Positions 1-8,739 of a stretch of DNA of 64,000 nt are shown in pieces. Source of the DNA: Parerythrobacter lutipelagi. Its GTDB lineage: Bacteria > Pseudomonadota > Alphaproteobacteria > Sphingomonadales > Sphingomonadaceae. How positions within the stretch are numbered: position 1 is the stretch's first letter; every line of letters begins with the position of its first letter. The translations under genes were made by a program, and so were the position numbers. The notes under the pieces were generated by a model, which was given only the letters and a program-made list of their open reading frames with translations, searched no databases and was not told the DNA's origin. The stretch spans positions 1,638,331-1,702,330 of the forward strand of contig NZ_SKCJ01000001.1 of assembly GCF_005434975.1 (NCBI RefSeq), given 5' to 3'.

Positions 1-1992
1 TCCGGCAAGGGCGAGAGAACTGGCCATGCGGAAGGTGGTCCGCTGGCTGCGTGACTGTCCGAAGTCGCCCGCGAAATCGCCGAAATGCGCCAATCCGAAC
101 TCGCCGACATTCGAATAGTAGTTGCCGTTGACATTGAATCCGCTGCCAAAGTCGCTGCGCTCAACGTCCGCGCTCAGGTTGAACGAACCGACCCCTTGTC
201 CAGTGAGTGTCTGGTACGAAGCGCGGGCGCGATTGTCGCGTGTGTCATATTGCACTCGAGCGCTCGAAAAGCCGCCCAGGCGAATGTTGAGCGAGAACAT
301 GGCGCTGACTTCGTCACGGAAATTGTTCTTTTCGTAGCGCGCTTCTGCATTCAGGCTGATCCGGTCGTTGACCCGGTAACCACCCGATAGCCGATAGTTG
401 TGCTGGTCCGAAAAGCCGTTCCTGCCTTTGGAAAACCGGGAATCGATCCCGACAAAGGCGCGCTCGTTGAGTGCATGAGAATAGCCGCCACCGAGTTCGA
501 ATTCGAACGGATTGGTCGGAAGGAAAGTGGAGATCGGGGCGAATTTCTCGCTTCGCGTCTCGACGAACAGATTGAGGGCATCGGCGAACCCCTGGGGCCG
601 TTGGAATACGCGCTGGAAAGAAACCGTTGCCGCCCAGCCTTCCCCGATGCCGTCGACATGGGAAGCTGCCAGATTGCTTGAAAATGTACCGAACGATGTC
701 CCGAACACCGCCTCTACACCGCCCATTGCAGACTGTTCGTCCAGTTGAAGATTGGCACCAAGTGTCAGCTCATCGGACACGCCATGGCGAACGAAGCCCG
801 TGAACACGAGGTCGTCCGAATAGTCAGGGCCATCAATGCCCAGAGGAGCTTGAACGCCAGCGTAAATGCCGAATTCCGTCAGCCCCTTGGCGAGCTGTGT
901 CTGGTCGAGGAAGATGTTGAACCGCAGAGTTTCCTGACGCCCGCTATCGTCGACGATATTCACCCGGATATCGTTGGCGCCTTGCGTATAGGGAAAATCG
1001 CTGAGGTTGTAATTGCCCGGATTGAGACGGGTGCGGCGGGCGAGCGAGCCATTGACGAAAATTTCCACTGTCGCCGGGCGCTCGAGCAGGAAGCTCCGGC
1101 TGCCACGGGGGCGAATAATCTGCTGCGGCCGCAATTCGCTGTAAGACCGCGCAATCGAGAGGCCGGCGATATTCGGCGTAACCTGGAAAGCGCGTGCTAC
1201 CGGCCGCAGGTCGCCGGCGGTGAGGCGGAACAGCCGGTTGAGGTCGTCATAGACGATGCGGGATCCCTGGCGCTGGAAATCGGGCGCATTGTCAGCTCCC
1301 GGTTGCCAGAATGCCTCGCTCTCGAAAACGACATCGCCCAGTCGTGCCGCGCCGTCGAGGAAAAAGGTCGGTTCCTGGATCCCGGTGACCGGTCCATCGC
1401 TGACATAGTCTAGCGCGCCGCGGACATTGACATAGGCACTGAATTTCTCGGGCTGAAGGTAATCCCCGACCCGCCCTCGGTTCAGTGCGCTGACCTGCAG
1501 ATTGCGGCTGGCACGCAACTCGCTGGGAATGACAAATTCAAGCGTCAGTTTCTGCGGGTCGAAGCGCAGTCCGATACCGGACTGCTCGAATTCTTCAGCG
1601 CTTATCTCGCGGCGGCCGAGGATTGCACCTTCCATCGCGCGAAGACGGTCTGGGTCGACCGATTCAGCGAGCAGATCGAGCACGCGGCGGGTGCCGATCC
1701 GCAGGCGGTCGTCAGCAGTGACGATGATCGGGATGTCACCAAGAATAACCGGTCCGTCGACTGCGGAAATCGTCAGGCGAATATCGCGCTCCGTCGGATT
1801 GAGGTCGATCGGCGCGACACCGGCCCCGCGGGTCGCCGGGAGGATGATTTCGGCGGGTTGAGATGCGCTGGTCAGGTCTTCCTGTTCAGCCGCTCGCAGC
1901 GGCGCAACTGCCAGTGCTCCGCCAAGCAACAGTGCCAGGAGCGAAACTCCGGAGCGAATGGCACGAGTTTTATTGGGGCGTGAAATTTGCAT
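1..1992 (-). CDS. Chaperone-usher pilus outer-membrane usher, 3' end beyond the window
   Basis: Usher pore that would receive chaperone-subunit complexes and assemble the pilus across the outer membrane. The ATG at 1992 follows a GAGGGGAG ribosome site and opens a signal peptide (hydrophobic run around residues 16-29, then a cleavage-like LRAAEQ). The frame stays open for 664 codons to the window edge. Segments such as FVIPSELRASRN and ERPATVEIFVNG, followed by repeated alternating beta-strand stretches rich in G/Y/R, fit the FimD/PapC-type usher fold. Full ushers have roughly 750-850 residues, so the plug and most of the barrel are present and the C-terminal end is missing. The start overlaps the chaperone stop by 23 nt, so the two are translationally coupled. 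No frameshift was seen in the parts translated by hand; the whole frame was not checked. Confidence 0.87.
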   Translation of the reverse strand, partial: MQISRPNKTRAIRSGVSLLALLLGGALAVAPLRAAEQEDLTSASQPAEIILPATRGAGVAPIDLNPTERDIRLTISAVDGPVILGDIPIIVTADDRLRIGTRRVLDLLAESVDPDRLRAMEGAILGRREISAEEFEQSGIGLRFDPQKLTLEFVIPSELRASRNLQVSALNRGRVGDYLQPEKFSAYVNVRGALDYVSDGPVTGIQEPTFFLDGAARLGDVVFESEAFWQPGADNAPDFQRQGSRIVYDDLNRLFRLTAGDLRPVARAFQVTPNIAGLSIARSYSELRPQQIIRPRGSRSFLLERPATVEIFVNGSLARRTRLNPGNYNLSDFPYTQGANDIRVNIVDDSGRQETLRFNIFLDQTQLAKGLTEFGIYAGVQAPLGIDGPDYSDDLVFTGFVRHGVSDELTLGANLQLDEQSAMGGVEAVFGTSFGTFSSNLAASHVDGIGEGWAATVSFQRVFQRPQGFADALNLFVETRSEKFAPISTFLPTNPFEFELGGGYSHALNERAFVGIDSRFSKGRNGFSDQHNYRLSGGYRVNDRISLNAEARYEKNNFRDEVSAMFSLNIRLGGFSSARVQYDTRDNRARASYQTLTGQGVGSFNLSADVERSDFGSGFNVNGNYYSNVGEFGLAHFGDFAGDFGQSRSQRTTFRMASSLALAG

Positions 1993-2722
1993 CCAAACTC
2001 CCCTCTGCTGATGGCAATTCTACCGGAATCTGGATCGTTCGAGTGCTGTTGGCCCCGACGAGCCCAAAGCCGACGATCTGGAGCATCTCGGGACCCGAGA
2101 TTGACCGACTGAAAATCTGTTTGCCAGCAGCATCGCGCTGGGTGATGCGGAGCCGCCCGTTTGACAGGTATCCGTGCGCGTTCGAAGCGTTGGAAACCGT
2201 TACCGATGGAACCGGTTTGCCTTCGCGGTTCGTTGCCACAGAGCTTGAGACGATCTCGAGTGCCGGTTTTTCCGCGGCTGGTGCGACACTGACGAGCACC
2301 TGAAAATTGTACAGGATCTGGATGGCCGACTGGCCTTCCGCGAGCTGAACCGGCAATTGCGCCACAGTGACGTAGAAATGTTTGCTCTGGTCCAGTTCGG
2401 GATCGCCGACGTACTGGATGCGAAAACTCTGCGTTTCACCGGGCTCTATCATTGCCTGCGGTGGGAATACCAGCAAGTCGCCCGTGTCGGACTGGGTATT
2501 GACCAATTGGCTGTCGTCGAACTTCAGTTCCTCGATCCGCAGCTCGACGGGTAACTTGGTCGCAAAAGTGTTTTCCACCGTCACTACGCGTGACATCCCG
2601 CTACCGTACGATGTCAGGTCGAGTACAACCGGCTGCACGGTCATGGTCAAAGCCGGCCCCGTCAGCAAGAGAGCTCCGGCGACTAGTGCGGTCGCTGCCA
2701 TTATTCTCTTGAAAATACCCAT
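1970..2722 (-). CDS. Periplasmic pilus assembly chaperone (PapD/FimC-like fold)
   Basis: 250-residue secreted chaperone that would bind pilin subunits by donor-strand complementation and deliver them to the usher. A signal peptide (MGIFKRIMAATALVAGALLL) is followed by an Ig-like domain with the family traits: an early strand VQPVVLDL, a central VFPPQAMIEPGETQSFRI segment (the conserved proline/glycine loop with Q-x-FR-x) and the FYVTVAQLPVQL strand. A second Ig-like domain follows from about residue 145. The reading frame extends upstream, but the ATG at 2722 is chosen because the signal peptide starts there. The gene sits between the last pilin-like gene and the usher, the usual order in archaic (Csu-like) operons. 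Confidence 0.88.
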   Translation of the reverse strand: MGIFKRIMAATALVAGALLLTGPALTMTVQPVVLDLTSYGSGMSRVVTVENTFATKLPVELRIEELKFDDSQLVNTQSDTGDLLVFPPQAMIEPGETQSFRIQYVGDPELDQSKHFYVTVAQLPVQLAEGQSAIQILYNFQVLVSVAPAAEKPALEIVSSSVATNREGKPVPSVTVSNASNAHGYLSNGRLRITQRDAAGKQIFSRSISGPEMLQIVGFGLVGANSTRTIQIPVELPSAEGSLDANFTPQ

Positions 2723-2751
2723 TGCGTTTGCCCCTGCCCGATCCGTTATTG

Positions 2752-3348
2752 TCAATCTGCTGCGGTGATTTCGATGCGAAGCGTGTCCTCGTATGAACCG
2801 GCAACCAGCACTGCGCCGGTGGCGCCGAGCGCTATGTCGACCGAAAGCATTCCTTCGCCTGCATTGGGAACATTCATTGTGAGCGCTTCCAACTCGTCCG
2901 ACTGGCCAGTTTGCGACTGCCCGACCCAATCAACCCGCACCGCGTAAGGCAGAAACTGGACAAAACCGCCCATTGCTGCGCGTGTCCCGCCATCGCGAAG
3001 CAAGCCTCCGTTGGCGCTGCGCACCGTGATGTCATGCGCGCTATTGCAGACGACCGGGATTTCCACCTGAACCGATACCGGGTTGGCCTCAGCCGTTTCC
3101 GGATCGGCGAGTGCCGTGATTGAAACGGTACCGCCACTTGTGCCGCTATCCTGGAAGCTTGCGTTCTCCACACTGGCAGCAGCGCCGGGAGAGACATTGC
3201 ATGCAGGGGCCGCGGCCGCGACAATCTCGAATTGCTGGCGGCCGCTCGTGTCGACCAGTCCCGTTGCTCGGTCCTGAGCAGTTGCTCCGACCGGAACCAG
3301 AGGAAGGATGCCGACCAGGCTTGCCGTGGTAAGTTGGAGCAAATTCAT
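2752..3348 (-). CDS. Secreted pilin-like subunit 7 (nearest the chaperone gene)
   Basis: 198-residue exported protein. A signal peptide ends near VGATAQ, and two cysteines (in APACNVSP and VVCNSAHD) are placed as the conserved disulfide of spore-coat-U/archaic pilins. The C-terminus VAGSYEDTLRIEI is an alternating beta strand of the type used in donor-strand exchange. The same C-terminal signature (V-x-G-x-Y-x-D/G-x-L/V) recurs in all seven upstream-to-downstream paralogues of this operon. The ATG at 3348 follows GGAG at good spacing and overlaps the previous gene's stop as ATGA. The exact role, major subunit or minor adaptor, cannot be read from the sequence. Confidence 0.75.
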   Translation of the reverse strand: MNLLQLTTASLVGILPLVPVGATAQDRATGLVDTSGRQQFEIVAAAAPACNVSPGAAASVENASFQDSGTSGGTVSITALADPETAEANPVSVQVEIPVVCNSAHDITVRSANGGLLRDGGTRAAMGGFVQFLPYAVRVDWVGQSQTGQSDELEALTMNVPNAGEGMLSVDIALGATGAVLVAGSYEDTLRIEITAAD

Positions 3349-3956
3349 TGCAGGGGCTCCAGTACTATTGTGAGGGTATCGGCATATGCACCTGCAACCA
3401 TCGGAGCATTCGCTGCCAGATTGGTTGCACCGGCTGCGATCTCGAACCGCAAGGTCAGGCCGCCGCTCGCGGGTCTGTTGATCGGGACGCTTCGCTCCCG
3501 GGGCTGCCGGATGGCTGCATCAGCTGGCAGCAGCAGCACCTGGTCAGTCCATCGCGCCGTTACGTCATACGGGACCGCCGTGCCGAAACCGCTCGGTCGG
3601 GCAGGCGGCGTTTCCGACACTTGCCAAAGACCGTTGTTGAGGCTTTCGACCCGAATTCGGTGAGCGCTGTTGCAGACCCCGTCGAGTGTGACTTCGAACG
3701 ATGCCGCGCGGGTTGAAAGTGTCGTCGCATCGAGCATCTGGTCAACTCGATAGACGTTGCGATCTGCTGTGCTGAAGTTGATCAGGCCGTCTTCCGCGCC
3801 AGAGTCCAACGCCAGGGTGCAGATCACCGGTGTGTTGCCTGCGACTTCGAAATCCGCCGTATCCTGAGTTCCGGTTTCCTGCGCATTCAAGCCCGCCGGC
3901 AACGCAATCGGCGCTGCAATCATCAGGCACAAACGCATGGTGCGGAGGCACGGCAT
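3345..3956 (-). CDS. Secreted pilin-like subunit 6
   Basis: 203-residue exported pilin-like protein. The signal peptide runs from MPCLRTMRLCLMIAAPIALP to about GLNAQ. Cysteines in PVICTLAL and DGVCNSAH are spaced like the pilin disulfide, and the C-terminal strand VAGAYADTLTIVL matches its operon neighbours. It shares the CNSAH motif with the downstream paralogue, so these two are the closest pair in the cluster. The ATG at 3956 is preferred over an in-frame GTG at 3965 because the GGAG site is correctly spaced for the ATG. Its stop overlaps the next start by 4 nt, indicating coupled translation. Confidence 0.73.
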   Translation of the reverse strand: MPCLRTMRLCLMIAAPIALPAGLNAQETGTQDTADFEVAGNTPVICTLALDSGAEDGLINFSTADRNVYRVDQMLDATTLSTRAASFEVTLDGVCNSAHRIRVESLNNGLWQVSETPPARPSGFGTAVPYDVTARWTDQVLLLPADAAIRQPRERSVPINRPASGGLTLRFEIAAGATNLAANAPMVAGAYADTLTIVLEPLQ

Positions 3957-3961
3957 CGCAA

Positions 3962-4531
3962 TCACTCCGATGCCGAAAGAGTGACTGTGATTTCGCCGAG
4001 ATATTCATCGTCGGCGACTGGGCGCAAGTTGGCTCCACCCGAGGTCGCGAAATCCGATACTCCCACTGCAATATTGCCGGTAAATGCGCTCGCGCGGCTT
4101 TGCGATGCTGCCGGGTTGCTCGACGCGGCGGTGTCGAATGACGCAGGGGTCACTGTCCAGCCGGTTGCCGCAGCGACATAATCAACCGAGCTGGCAAATC
4201 CGGCCGGCGGCGTCCCGGCGAAGTTGAGCGCCAACATGGGGGTTGCATCGATTGCAATCGTGCTGCGCGAGGTACAGAATGCACCGCCCAGTATCTTGTC
4301 CGGTGCGGCAAGGTCGGTTCGCAAAAGGCCGGTGGTCGTGTCGACCAGCACACCCATATCGAACACCCCGCCGCTATTGTCGGGGATGCCAATCGAACAC
4401 AGCACAGGGACCGTCCCGATGACCTGGAAGGACTCGCTGTCTGAAATGGAAGCCTCGCCCTCCTGGGCAGCGACCGCGCCTGGAAGCAGGGCCGTGGCCA
4501 ATGCGGCGAGAGCGAATTGATACCTGTGCAT
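3962..4531 (-). CDS. Secreted pilin-like subunit 5
   Basis: 189-residue exported protein with a signal peptide (MHRYQFALAALATALLPGAV, cleavage near VAAQ). It has a cysteine after VPVL and another in GAFCTSRS, then a Ser/Ala-rich C-terminal half ending in a beta strand EITVTLSA. The mature N-terminus SFQVIGTVPVLCSI resembles the other subunits. The ATG at 4531 is chosen because AAGGAA lies 6 nt upstream; an in-frame GTG at 4546 and ATG at 4537 are alternatives. It is probably a structural or adaptor subunit of the same pilus. Confidence 0.72.
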   Translation of the reverse strand: MHRYQFALAALATALLPGAVAAQEGEASISDSESFQVIGTVPVLCSIGIPDNSGGVFDMGVLVDTTTGLLRTDLAAPDKILGGAFCTSRSTIAIDATPMLALNFAGTPPAGFASSVDYVAAATGWTVTPASFDTAASSNPAASQSRASAFTGNIAVGVSDFATSGGANLRPVADDEYLGEITVTLSASE

Positions 4532-4542
4532 CGTCATTTCCT

Positions 4543-5148
4543 TCACAATTGCGTTGCCGGACCGAGCGTCACCGTGATCAGGCCCGAATATTCACCCGCG
4601 ATGAGCAGCGCATCGGAAGGGGCTGCAAATCCGGACAGCTGCATGGTCAGATCGGACACTTGCGGCAGCGGCTGGGCAGAACTTTCGGCGCTGCCCGAAA
4701 TACCACTTCCATCGAACGCGGCGGCCGTGAGCAAATCCGCCTCAACGCTGGCCCACGGGCTGACCACGACCCGGTAATTCACCGCCCTGGAGAATCCTGA
4801 GTTCAGCGGCGCTCCGGTTTGTTCGGTCATCGCACTGGCCGAGATGGAGATCATGGTGTTGGCATAGTTGCAGAAGCTGCCAGGCATGGTCACTTCGCGC
4901 GGTGCAAGCGCTGCCGTCCGGCCGATGCGTGGCCCTGATAGATCGATCAGCGTGCCGAGGTCGATGACACTTTCTGACGGTTCGCCGAGCACGCAAATCG
5001 GCGCGACTGTGCCGACTATCTGCACTTCGCCTTCATCGCTTTCACCCGCTTCCTGAGCGGACAATGAGGACGGCATCATGCACAGCGCGGCGGTTGCAAG
5101 CGCAAACAGGCCGCGCAGCGTACCGGCTCGATTTCCCGGGGCGTACAT
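4543..5148 (-). CDS. Secreted pilin-like subunit 4
   Basis: 201-residue exported protein. A hydrophobic signal segment (GLFALATAALCMMPSSLSAQ) is followed by VQIVGTVAPICVLGE and a second cysteine in GSFCNYAN, the disulfide pair seen across the operon. It ends in a strand containing IAGEYSGLITVTL. The ATG at 5148 lies 4 nt after the previous stop and is preferred to an in-frame TTG at 5169 that would overlap it. It has the paralogues' layout of signal peptide, Cys-strand-Cys, proline loop and C-terminal G-x-Y strand. Confidence 0.73.
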   Translation of the reverse strand: MYAPGNRAGTLRGLFALATAALCMMPSSLSAQEAGESDEGEVQIVGTVAPICVLGEPSESVIDLGTLIDLSGPRIGRTAALAPREVTMPGSFCNYANTMISISASAMTEQTGAPLNSGFSRAVNYRVVVSPWASVEADLLTAAAFDGSGISGSAESSAQPLPQVSDLTMQLSGFAAPSDALLIAGEYSGLITVTLGPATQL

Positions 5149-5152
5149 GGCG

Positions 5153-5719
5153 TCAGGTCGGCTGGCCAAAGCTGACGTTTGGCGTCAACGTCACCTTGAC
5201 CAGTCCTTGATAGTCGCCGGCCACCATGATGCCTCCGGTCGGCGTACTCGCCCCGCTCAGCACAACAGGGATGGAGCCGGCAAACATTCCGATGGATACC
5301 GCGGAACCTGGACCGGCATTGGCTGAAGTATCCGTGCCGTCGACCGAATTGGCCGTTGCCGTTGCGGTATAGTTGACGACTGTATCGAAGCCGCTCGGCG
5401 GCGCCGCAACAAAGGTGATGTTGGTAATGGGCAAGGCCTCTACGGTCATCGTAGCGGCTGTGCCATTGCACCAACCTTCCAGCGTTTCGCTCGCGCCGTT
5501 TACCCGGCTCGGATCGAGCCGGCCTGCGCTTGCATCGGTTCCAGGCAGCGAAAGCTCCCCGAGATCGATGATCTTTGAGGGCAAGGTGAACAGGCAGCGA
5601 TCAGCGACCCGGCCCAAGATAGTTACTTCGCCTGTAGCTGGGGCCGTTTGGGCAGCCGCGCTCTGCGAACACAGCACGATTCCCATAGCAACGGCGCTGG
5701 ATGCGATCAGCTTTTTCAT
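5153..5719 (-). CDS. Secreted pilin-like subunit 3
   Basis: 188-residue exported protein with a classic signal peptide (MKKLIASSAVAMGIVLC, cleavage at AAAQ). Cysteines lie in VADRCLFTL and LEGWCNGT, and the C-terminal assembly-type strand is VAGDYQGLVKVTL. The text IIDLGELSLPGTDASAGRLD parallels DLGTL/DLGQL stretches in the flanking subunits, which supports duplication of one ancestral pilin. The start is clear: GAGGAG lies about 8 nt upstream of the ATG. Confidence 0.75.
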   Translation of the reverse strand: MKKLIASSAVAMGIVLCSQSAAAQTAPATGEVTILGRVADRCLFTLPSKIIDLGELSLPGTDASAGRLDPSRVNGASETLEGWCNGTAATMTVEALPITNITFVAAPPSGFDTVVNYTATATANSVDGTDTSANAGPGSAVSIGMFAGSIPVVLSGASTPTGGIMVAGDYQGLVKVTLTPNVSFGQPT

Positions 5720-5746
5720 AGCGTCTTCTCCTCGGATCTTGCGAAA

Positions 5747-6322
5747 TCAGCTTGGCGAAATCGTGATCTGGACCGTGCCGGTGTAGCTGCCTGCAACAAG
5801 CACATCGGTCGTTGCCGCAGTGTGGAATGCGCTGAGATCGACCTGAACATTGTCAGGGCCGGTCGCCAGGCGATTGGACAGGGAGCCCCCGTTGGTTGCC
5901 GTTCCGTCGGTTACGACCTGGAAGGTATCTGTTCCGCCCACGACGCTGAAGTTGGCGTCGGCCGTGAAGTGCACCGTGTTGGCGTAACCGGTCGGCGCAG
6001 TTGCAGCCGTTGTCAGCGGCGCAGCGGTCACCGATACTGCCGGGCTGGCAGTCGTGCAGACGATCCTGAAGCCCAGGTTGGCGAGATCGCTCGTCGCACC
6101 GATATCGGCGATGGTGCGGAGCGTGCCGTCAGTGTCGTCGAGCTGACCAAGATCGATGATCCCGCCGAAATCGGTGTTGGGATCGTCACCCGCATCCGTG
6201 ACTATGCATTTCTCGCCGACAGTGCCGTTAATTGTCACAGTACCGCTGACGCTTTGCGCCATGGCCGGGCCCGCTGCTGCGGCGAATGCCAGAATGGCGA
6301 TTGCTCCTGCAGTGTACTTCAT
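5747..6322 (-). CDS. Secreted pilin-like subunit 2
   Basis: 191-residue exported protein. The signal peptide ends at GPAMAQ, the mature N-terminus is SVSGTVTINGTVGEKC, the second cysteine is in FRIVCTTA, and the C-terminal strand is VAGSYTGTVQITI. It is low in charge and rich in T/A/G, as expected for a polymerising surface subunit. A strong AAGGAGAG site precedes the ATG. The stronger ribosome sites of this gene and subunit 3, compared with the later overlapping ones, would fit major-subunit expression; that is inference. Confidence 0.75.
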   Translation of the reverse strand: MKYTAGAIAILAFAAAAGPAMAQSVSGTVTINGTVGEKCIVTDAGDDPNTDFGGIIDLGQLDDTDGTLRTIADIGATSDLANLGFRIVCTTASPAVSVTAAPLTTAATAPTGYANTVHFTADANFSVVGGTDTFQVVTDGTATNGGSLSNRLATGPDNVQVDLSAFHTAATTDVLVAGSYTGTVQITISPS

Positions 6323-6368
6323 GGTTACTCTCCTTGGTTGTCTGATGCTTGATGAAAAACTCGTTTTG

Positions 6369-7022
6369 TCATGGTGATGCGCTCAGAGTGACGGTCAGCA
6401 CGTCCTGGTAGCTACCGCTGACCAGCACGTTTCCGGCGTTGTAGGGACCGGCCAGCACGCGGATGCTGGACACGGCGCCGGACGTGGAAGGTCCGTTCAA
6501 CAACAATCCAGTCGTTTCGTCTGCCGGACCTGTAAAGTTGGTCTGTGGTCCGCCAGCACCGCCGTATACAGTGCTGCACGCAGTCGATCCGGCGATCAGC
6601 GAAGCAGCTTGGCAACTTGCCGTGGCGGTCACGCCGGAATCGCCTTCAAGCGCCAGCCCGACATCATATGGAGCAATGTTGGTATAGCCTGTGGGCAAGG
6701 TCGCATTCTGGAACAGCCCACCATTGGACGAGACCACCGCGACGCGGGCAGGGCCGCTGCAGTCGAGCACGAAATTGAATGTCGCATCGAAACCGGTGAC
6801 ATCGAAGTCCGGCTGGGACACTGTGCCATCAGGCAATTGCCCGTCAGCAAATCCGCATCGGCCACCGACCGATGCGCGAACATATATCGGCGTCAATGTG
6901 ATGCTGGTGCCAGCGCCACTGCCAGGCGGGATGTCCCCCGGCGCATAGACGGTTGGCGAAATATCCTGCGCGTTGGCGCTTGCAGCCGCATACAGGATCA
7001 GACCGAAGACCAGAGCCCCCAT
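6369..7022 (-). CDS. Secreted pilin-like subunit 1, first gene of the pilus operon
   Basis: 217-residue exported protein with a signal peptide (MGALVFGLILYAAASANAQ). It has more cysteines than its neighbours (in GGRCGF, VLDCSG, TASCQA and STACST), so possibly two disulfides, and it ends with VSGSYQDVLTVTLSAS. The ATG at 7022 follows AAGGAAAACGG; the frame is open upstream to 7250, but that extension has no signal peptide or ribosome site and is rejected. As promoter-proximal gene with spore-coat-U-like features it could be a tip or major subunit. No two-domain adhesin was recognised in the visible part of the operon. Confidence 0.74.
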   Translation of the reverse strand: MGALVFGLILYAAASANAQDISPTVYAPGDIPPGSGAGTSITLTPIYVRASVGGRCGFADGQLPDGTVSQPDFDVTGFDATFNFVLDCSGPARVAVVSSNGGLFQNATLPTGYTNIAPYDVGLALEGDSGVTATASCQAASLIAGSTACSTVYGGAGGPQTNFTGPADETTGLLLNGPSTSGAVSSIRVLAGPYNAGNVLVSGSYQDVLTVTLSASP

Positions 7023-7388
7023 CCGTTTTCCTTGTTTGTGCGACGAACGAACCAAACTCACCTCAATCTGTTGGGTGCCAGTCCGAAAATGCGCCAAACG
7101 ATGCATAGTGAACCGACCGGTTCTCAGCATGCTTGGGCCAACGAATGGCACCAATTGACTTGGTAAAGAGTAAGTTAAGGCCGAACCGGGCGATGCGATA
7201 ATAAGGGAATCTGCGTACACGCGGATTTGTCCCATGCCGATACAGTCCAATTCGGACGAGAGCGCGGCAGGTGTCTGAATTTTCGAAGAAAAACCGATTT
7301 TTGCGGCGGGTAATTCCGTGCCTGAATGACAGGCAGGGCAAGCTAATTGCCTGAGTCTCGAAGCGCTCGTAATTGCGACTCGATGCGT

Positions 7389-7407
7389 TTACGTAGAATT
7401 ACGTAGA
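7389..7407. promoter_or_regulatory. Tandem ACGTAGA repeat between pilus operon and fixL/fixJ-like genes
   Basis: The 545-nt divergent intergenic region (7023-7567) holds two copies of TTACGTAGA spaced 10 bp apart, one helical turn, at 7389-7397 and 7399-7407. NarL/LuxR-family regulators, the class of the response regulator encoded at 8740, often bind TACGTA-like half-sites, so this is a candidate site. It is about 160 nt from the kinase start and about 365 nt from the first pilus gene. No other feature was recognised in this region. Confidence 0.35.
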
Positions 7408-7567
7408 TTGCTGCAGTAATGGCTTGATGCTACATGGCAAACTGTAGGGGGATCCGAGGCAGCCGGAGAACCGGTTAACGATATTTGGTTCGTGACCAAC
7501 AACACACTAACAAAACAAGACGAATAGAGCGGTCGCAGGCGAGAAGTTCCTTGAGGAGGGGGCAAGT

Positions 7568-8728
7568 TTGCACCAGCGTGTTTTGAAAGAGCACTTTGTC
7601 TCAAGAATGACGCAAAGCGTGCAGCTTCGCGTCATTCTCGAAACGTCGCCTGCTGCAATGGTCGTAATCGATGGGCAGGGAAGAATTCACGGCTTTGGCA
7701 AGGCCGCTCAACGCTTGTTTGGTTATGCCGCAAACGAAGCGATCGGCCAGAATGTCAGCATGCTGATGGCCTCGGAAAATGCGGAGCGGCACGATTTCTA
7801 TCTCAAACGCTATGCCGAGACCGGCGAGCGCAGGATGATCGGGCACACCCGGGTGGAAAACGCTCGCGACCGGGACGGCAAGATTTTCCCGGTCGAGATA
7901 TCGCTTGGAGAGGCGCGTTCGCAAGGCACGACCTATTTTGTCGGCTTCCTGCGCGATGTGACCGAGCAATTGGCCGACCGCAGGCAAACGCGCGAAATGC
8001 TTGCAGAACTCGCGCACGCTTCGCGCGTGTCAACCATGGGAGCGTTTGCGACGGCGATTGCTCATGAATTGAACCAGCCTTTGACGGCCATTGCCAATTA
8101 CACAGAGGGTCTCCGCGATCTCTTGTCTGGCAGGAGCGATATTGAGAACCGCCAAGAATACGTCGACATCCTTGACACCTGTAGCAAGCAAGCTGTGCGC
8201 GCTGGTGAATTGCTTCACCGGTTGCGTGATTTTGTTCGCCGGGGAGAACCACATGTCGAGCTGGTCGATGCAGACAGCCTGATCGACAACTCATTGACCC
8301 TCGCACTGATCGACGGTTTCCGCCAGAATGTCATTGTCGAGCGCGACATTCAGCAGGACTTGCCGCTCGTTGCCGCCGATCCGCTCCAGGCGCAGCAGGT
8401 CCTGTTCAATCTCATTAGCAATGCATTCGAGGCGATGCATGCAAGTGAAAGCGGCGGGCACAAGCTGCGCATTGACGCGCGGATTCACGATGACCGCCAA
8501 ATCGAATTTATTGTCGAAGACAGCGGACCGGGAATTGATCCAGCAGTGGCTGATCGCATGTTCGAGAACTTTGTCACAACAAAGGGCGGAGGGCTGGGTG
8601 TCGGCTTGGCAATTTGCCGCCAGATCGTCGAGGCCAATGGCGGTTCAATCTGGCCGACGAAGGCCGACAAGCTTGGTGGAGCCCGCTTGCATTTTACCTT
8701 GCCCATCGGTGCTGCGACAGCGGGTTAG
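7568..8728 (+). CDS. fixL: FixL-type PAS sensor histidine kinase with conserved haem ligand
   Basis: 386-residue soluble kinase with no membrane segments: one PAS domain (about 18-135) followed by a HisKA/HATPase core. His166 in AIAHELNQPL is the phospho-acceptor; the N-box (NLISNAFEAM), G1 (EDSGPGID) and G2 (GGGLGVGLAICRQIVEANGG) are intact. Within the PAS, RHDFYLKRY and the following IGHTR align with Bradyrhizobium FixL so that His75 matches its haem-ligating His200 and Arg95 its O2-contacting Arg220. This suggests a haem-based oxygen sensor rather than a generic PAS kinase. The start is TTG behind GAGGAGGGGG; an ATG at 7607 is an alternative. The partner regulator follows 11 nt downstream. 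The alignment to FixL is from memory of its sequence. Confidence 0.8.
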   Translation: MHQRVLKEHFVSRMTQSVQLRVILETSPAAMVVIDGQGRIHGFGKAAQRLFGYAANEAIGQNVSMLMASENAERHDFYLKRYAETGERRMIGHTRVENARDRDGKIFPVEISLGEARSQGTTYFVGFLRDVTEQLADRRQTREMLAELAHASRVSTMGAFATAIAHELNQPLTAIANYTEGLRDLLSGRSDIENRQEYVDILDTCSKQAVRAGELLHRLRDFVRRGEPHVELVDADSLIDNSLTLALIDGFRQNVIVERDIQQDLPLVAADPLQAQQVLFNLISNAFEAMHASESGGHKLRIDARIHDDRQIEFIVEDSGPGIDPAVADRMFENFVTTKGGGLGVGLAICRQIVEANGGSIWPTKADKLGGARLHFTLPIGAATAG

Positions 8729-8739
8729 GAGGGAAGACT

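Noticed and set aside
6369..7250. Longer form of pilin-like subunit 1 starting at 7250
   Set aside because: The extension has no signal peptide or ribosome site; the ATG at 7022 has both.
7430..7450. Possible FNR/FixK box (TTGAT-N-CAA) upstream of the FixL-like gene
   Set aside because: The second half-site does not match ATCAA and the spacing is wrong.
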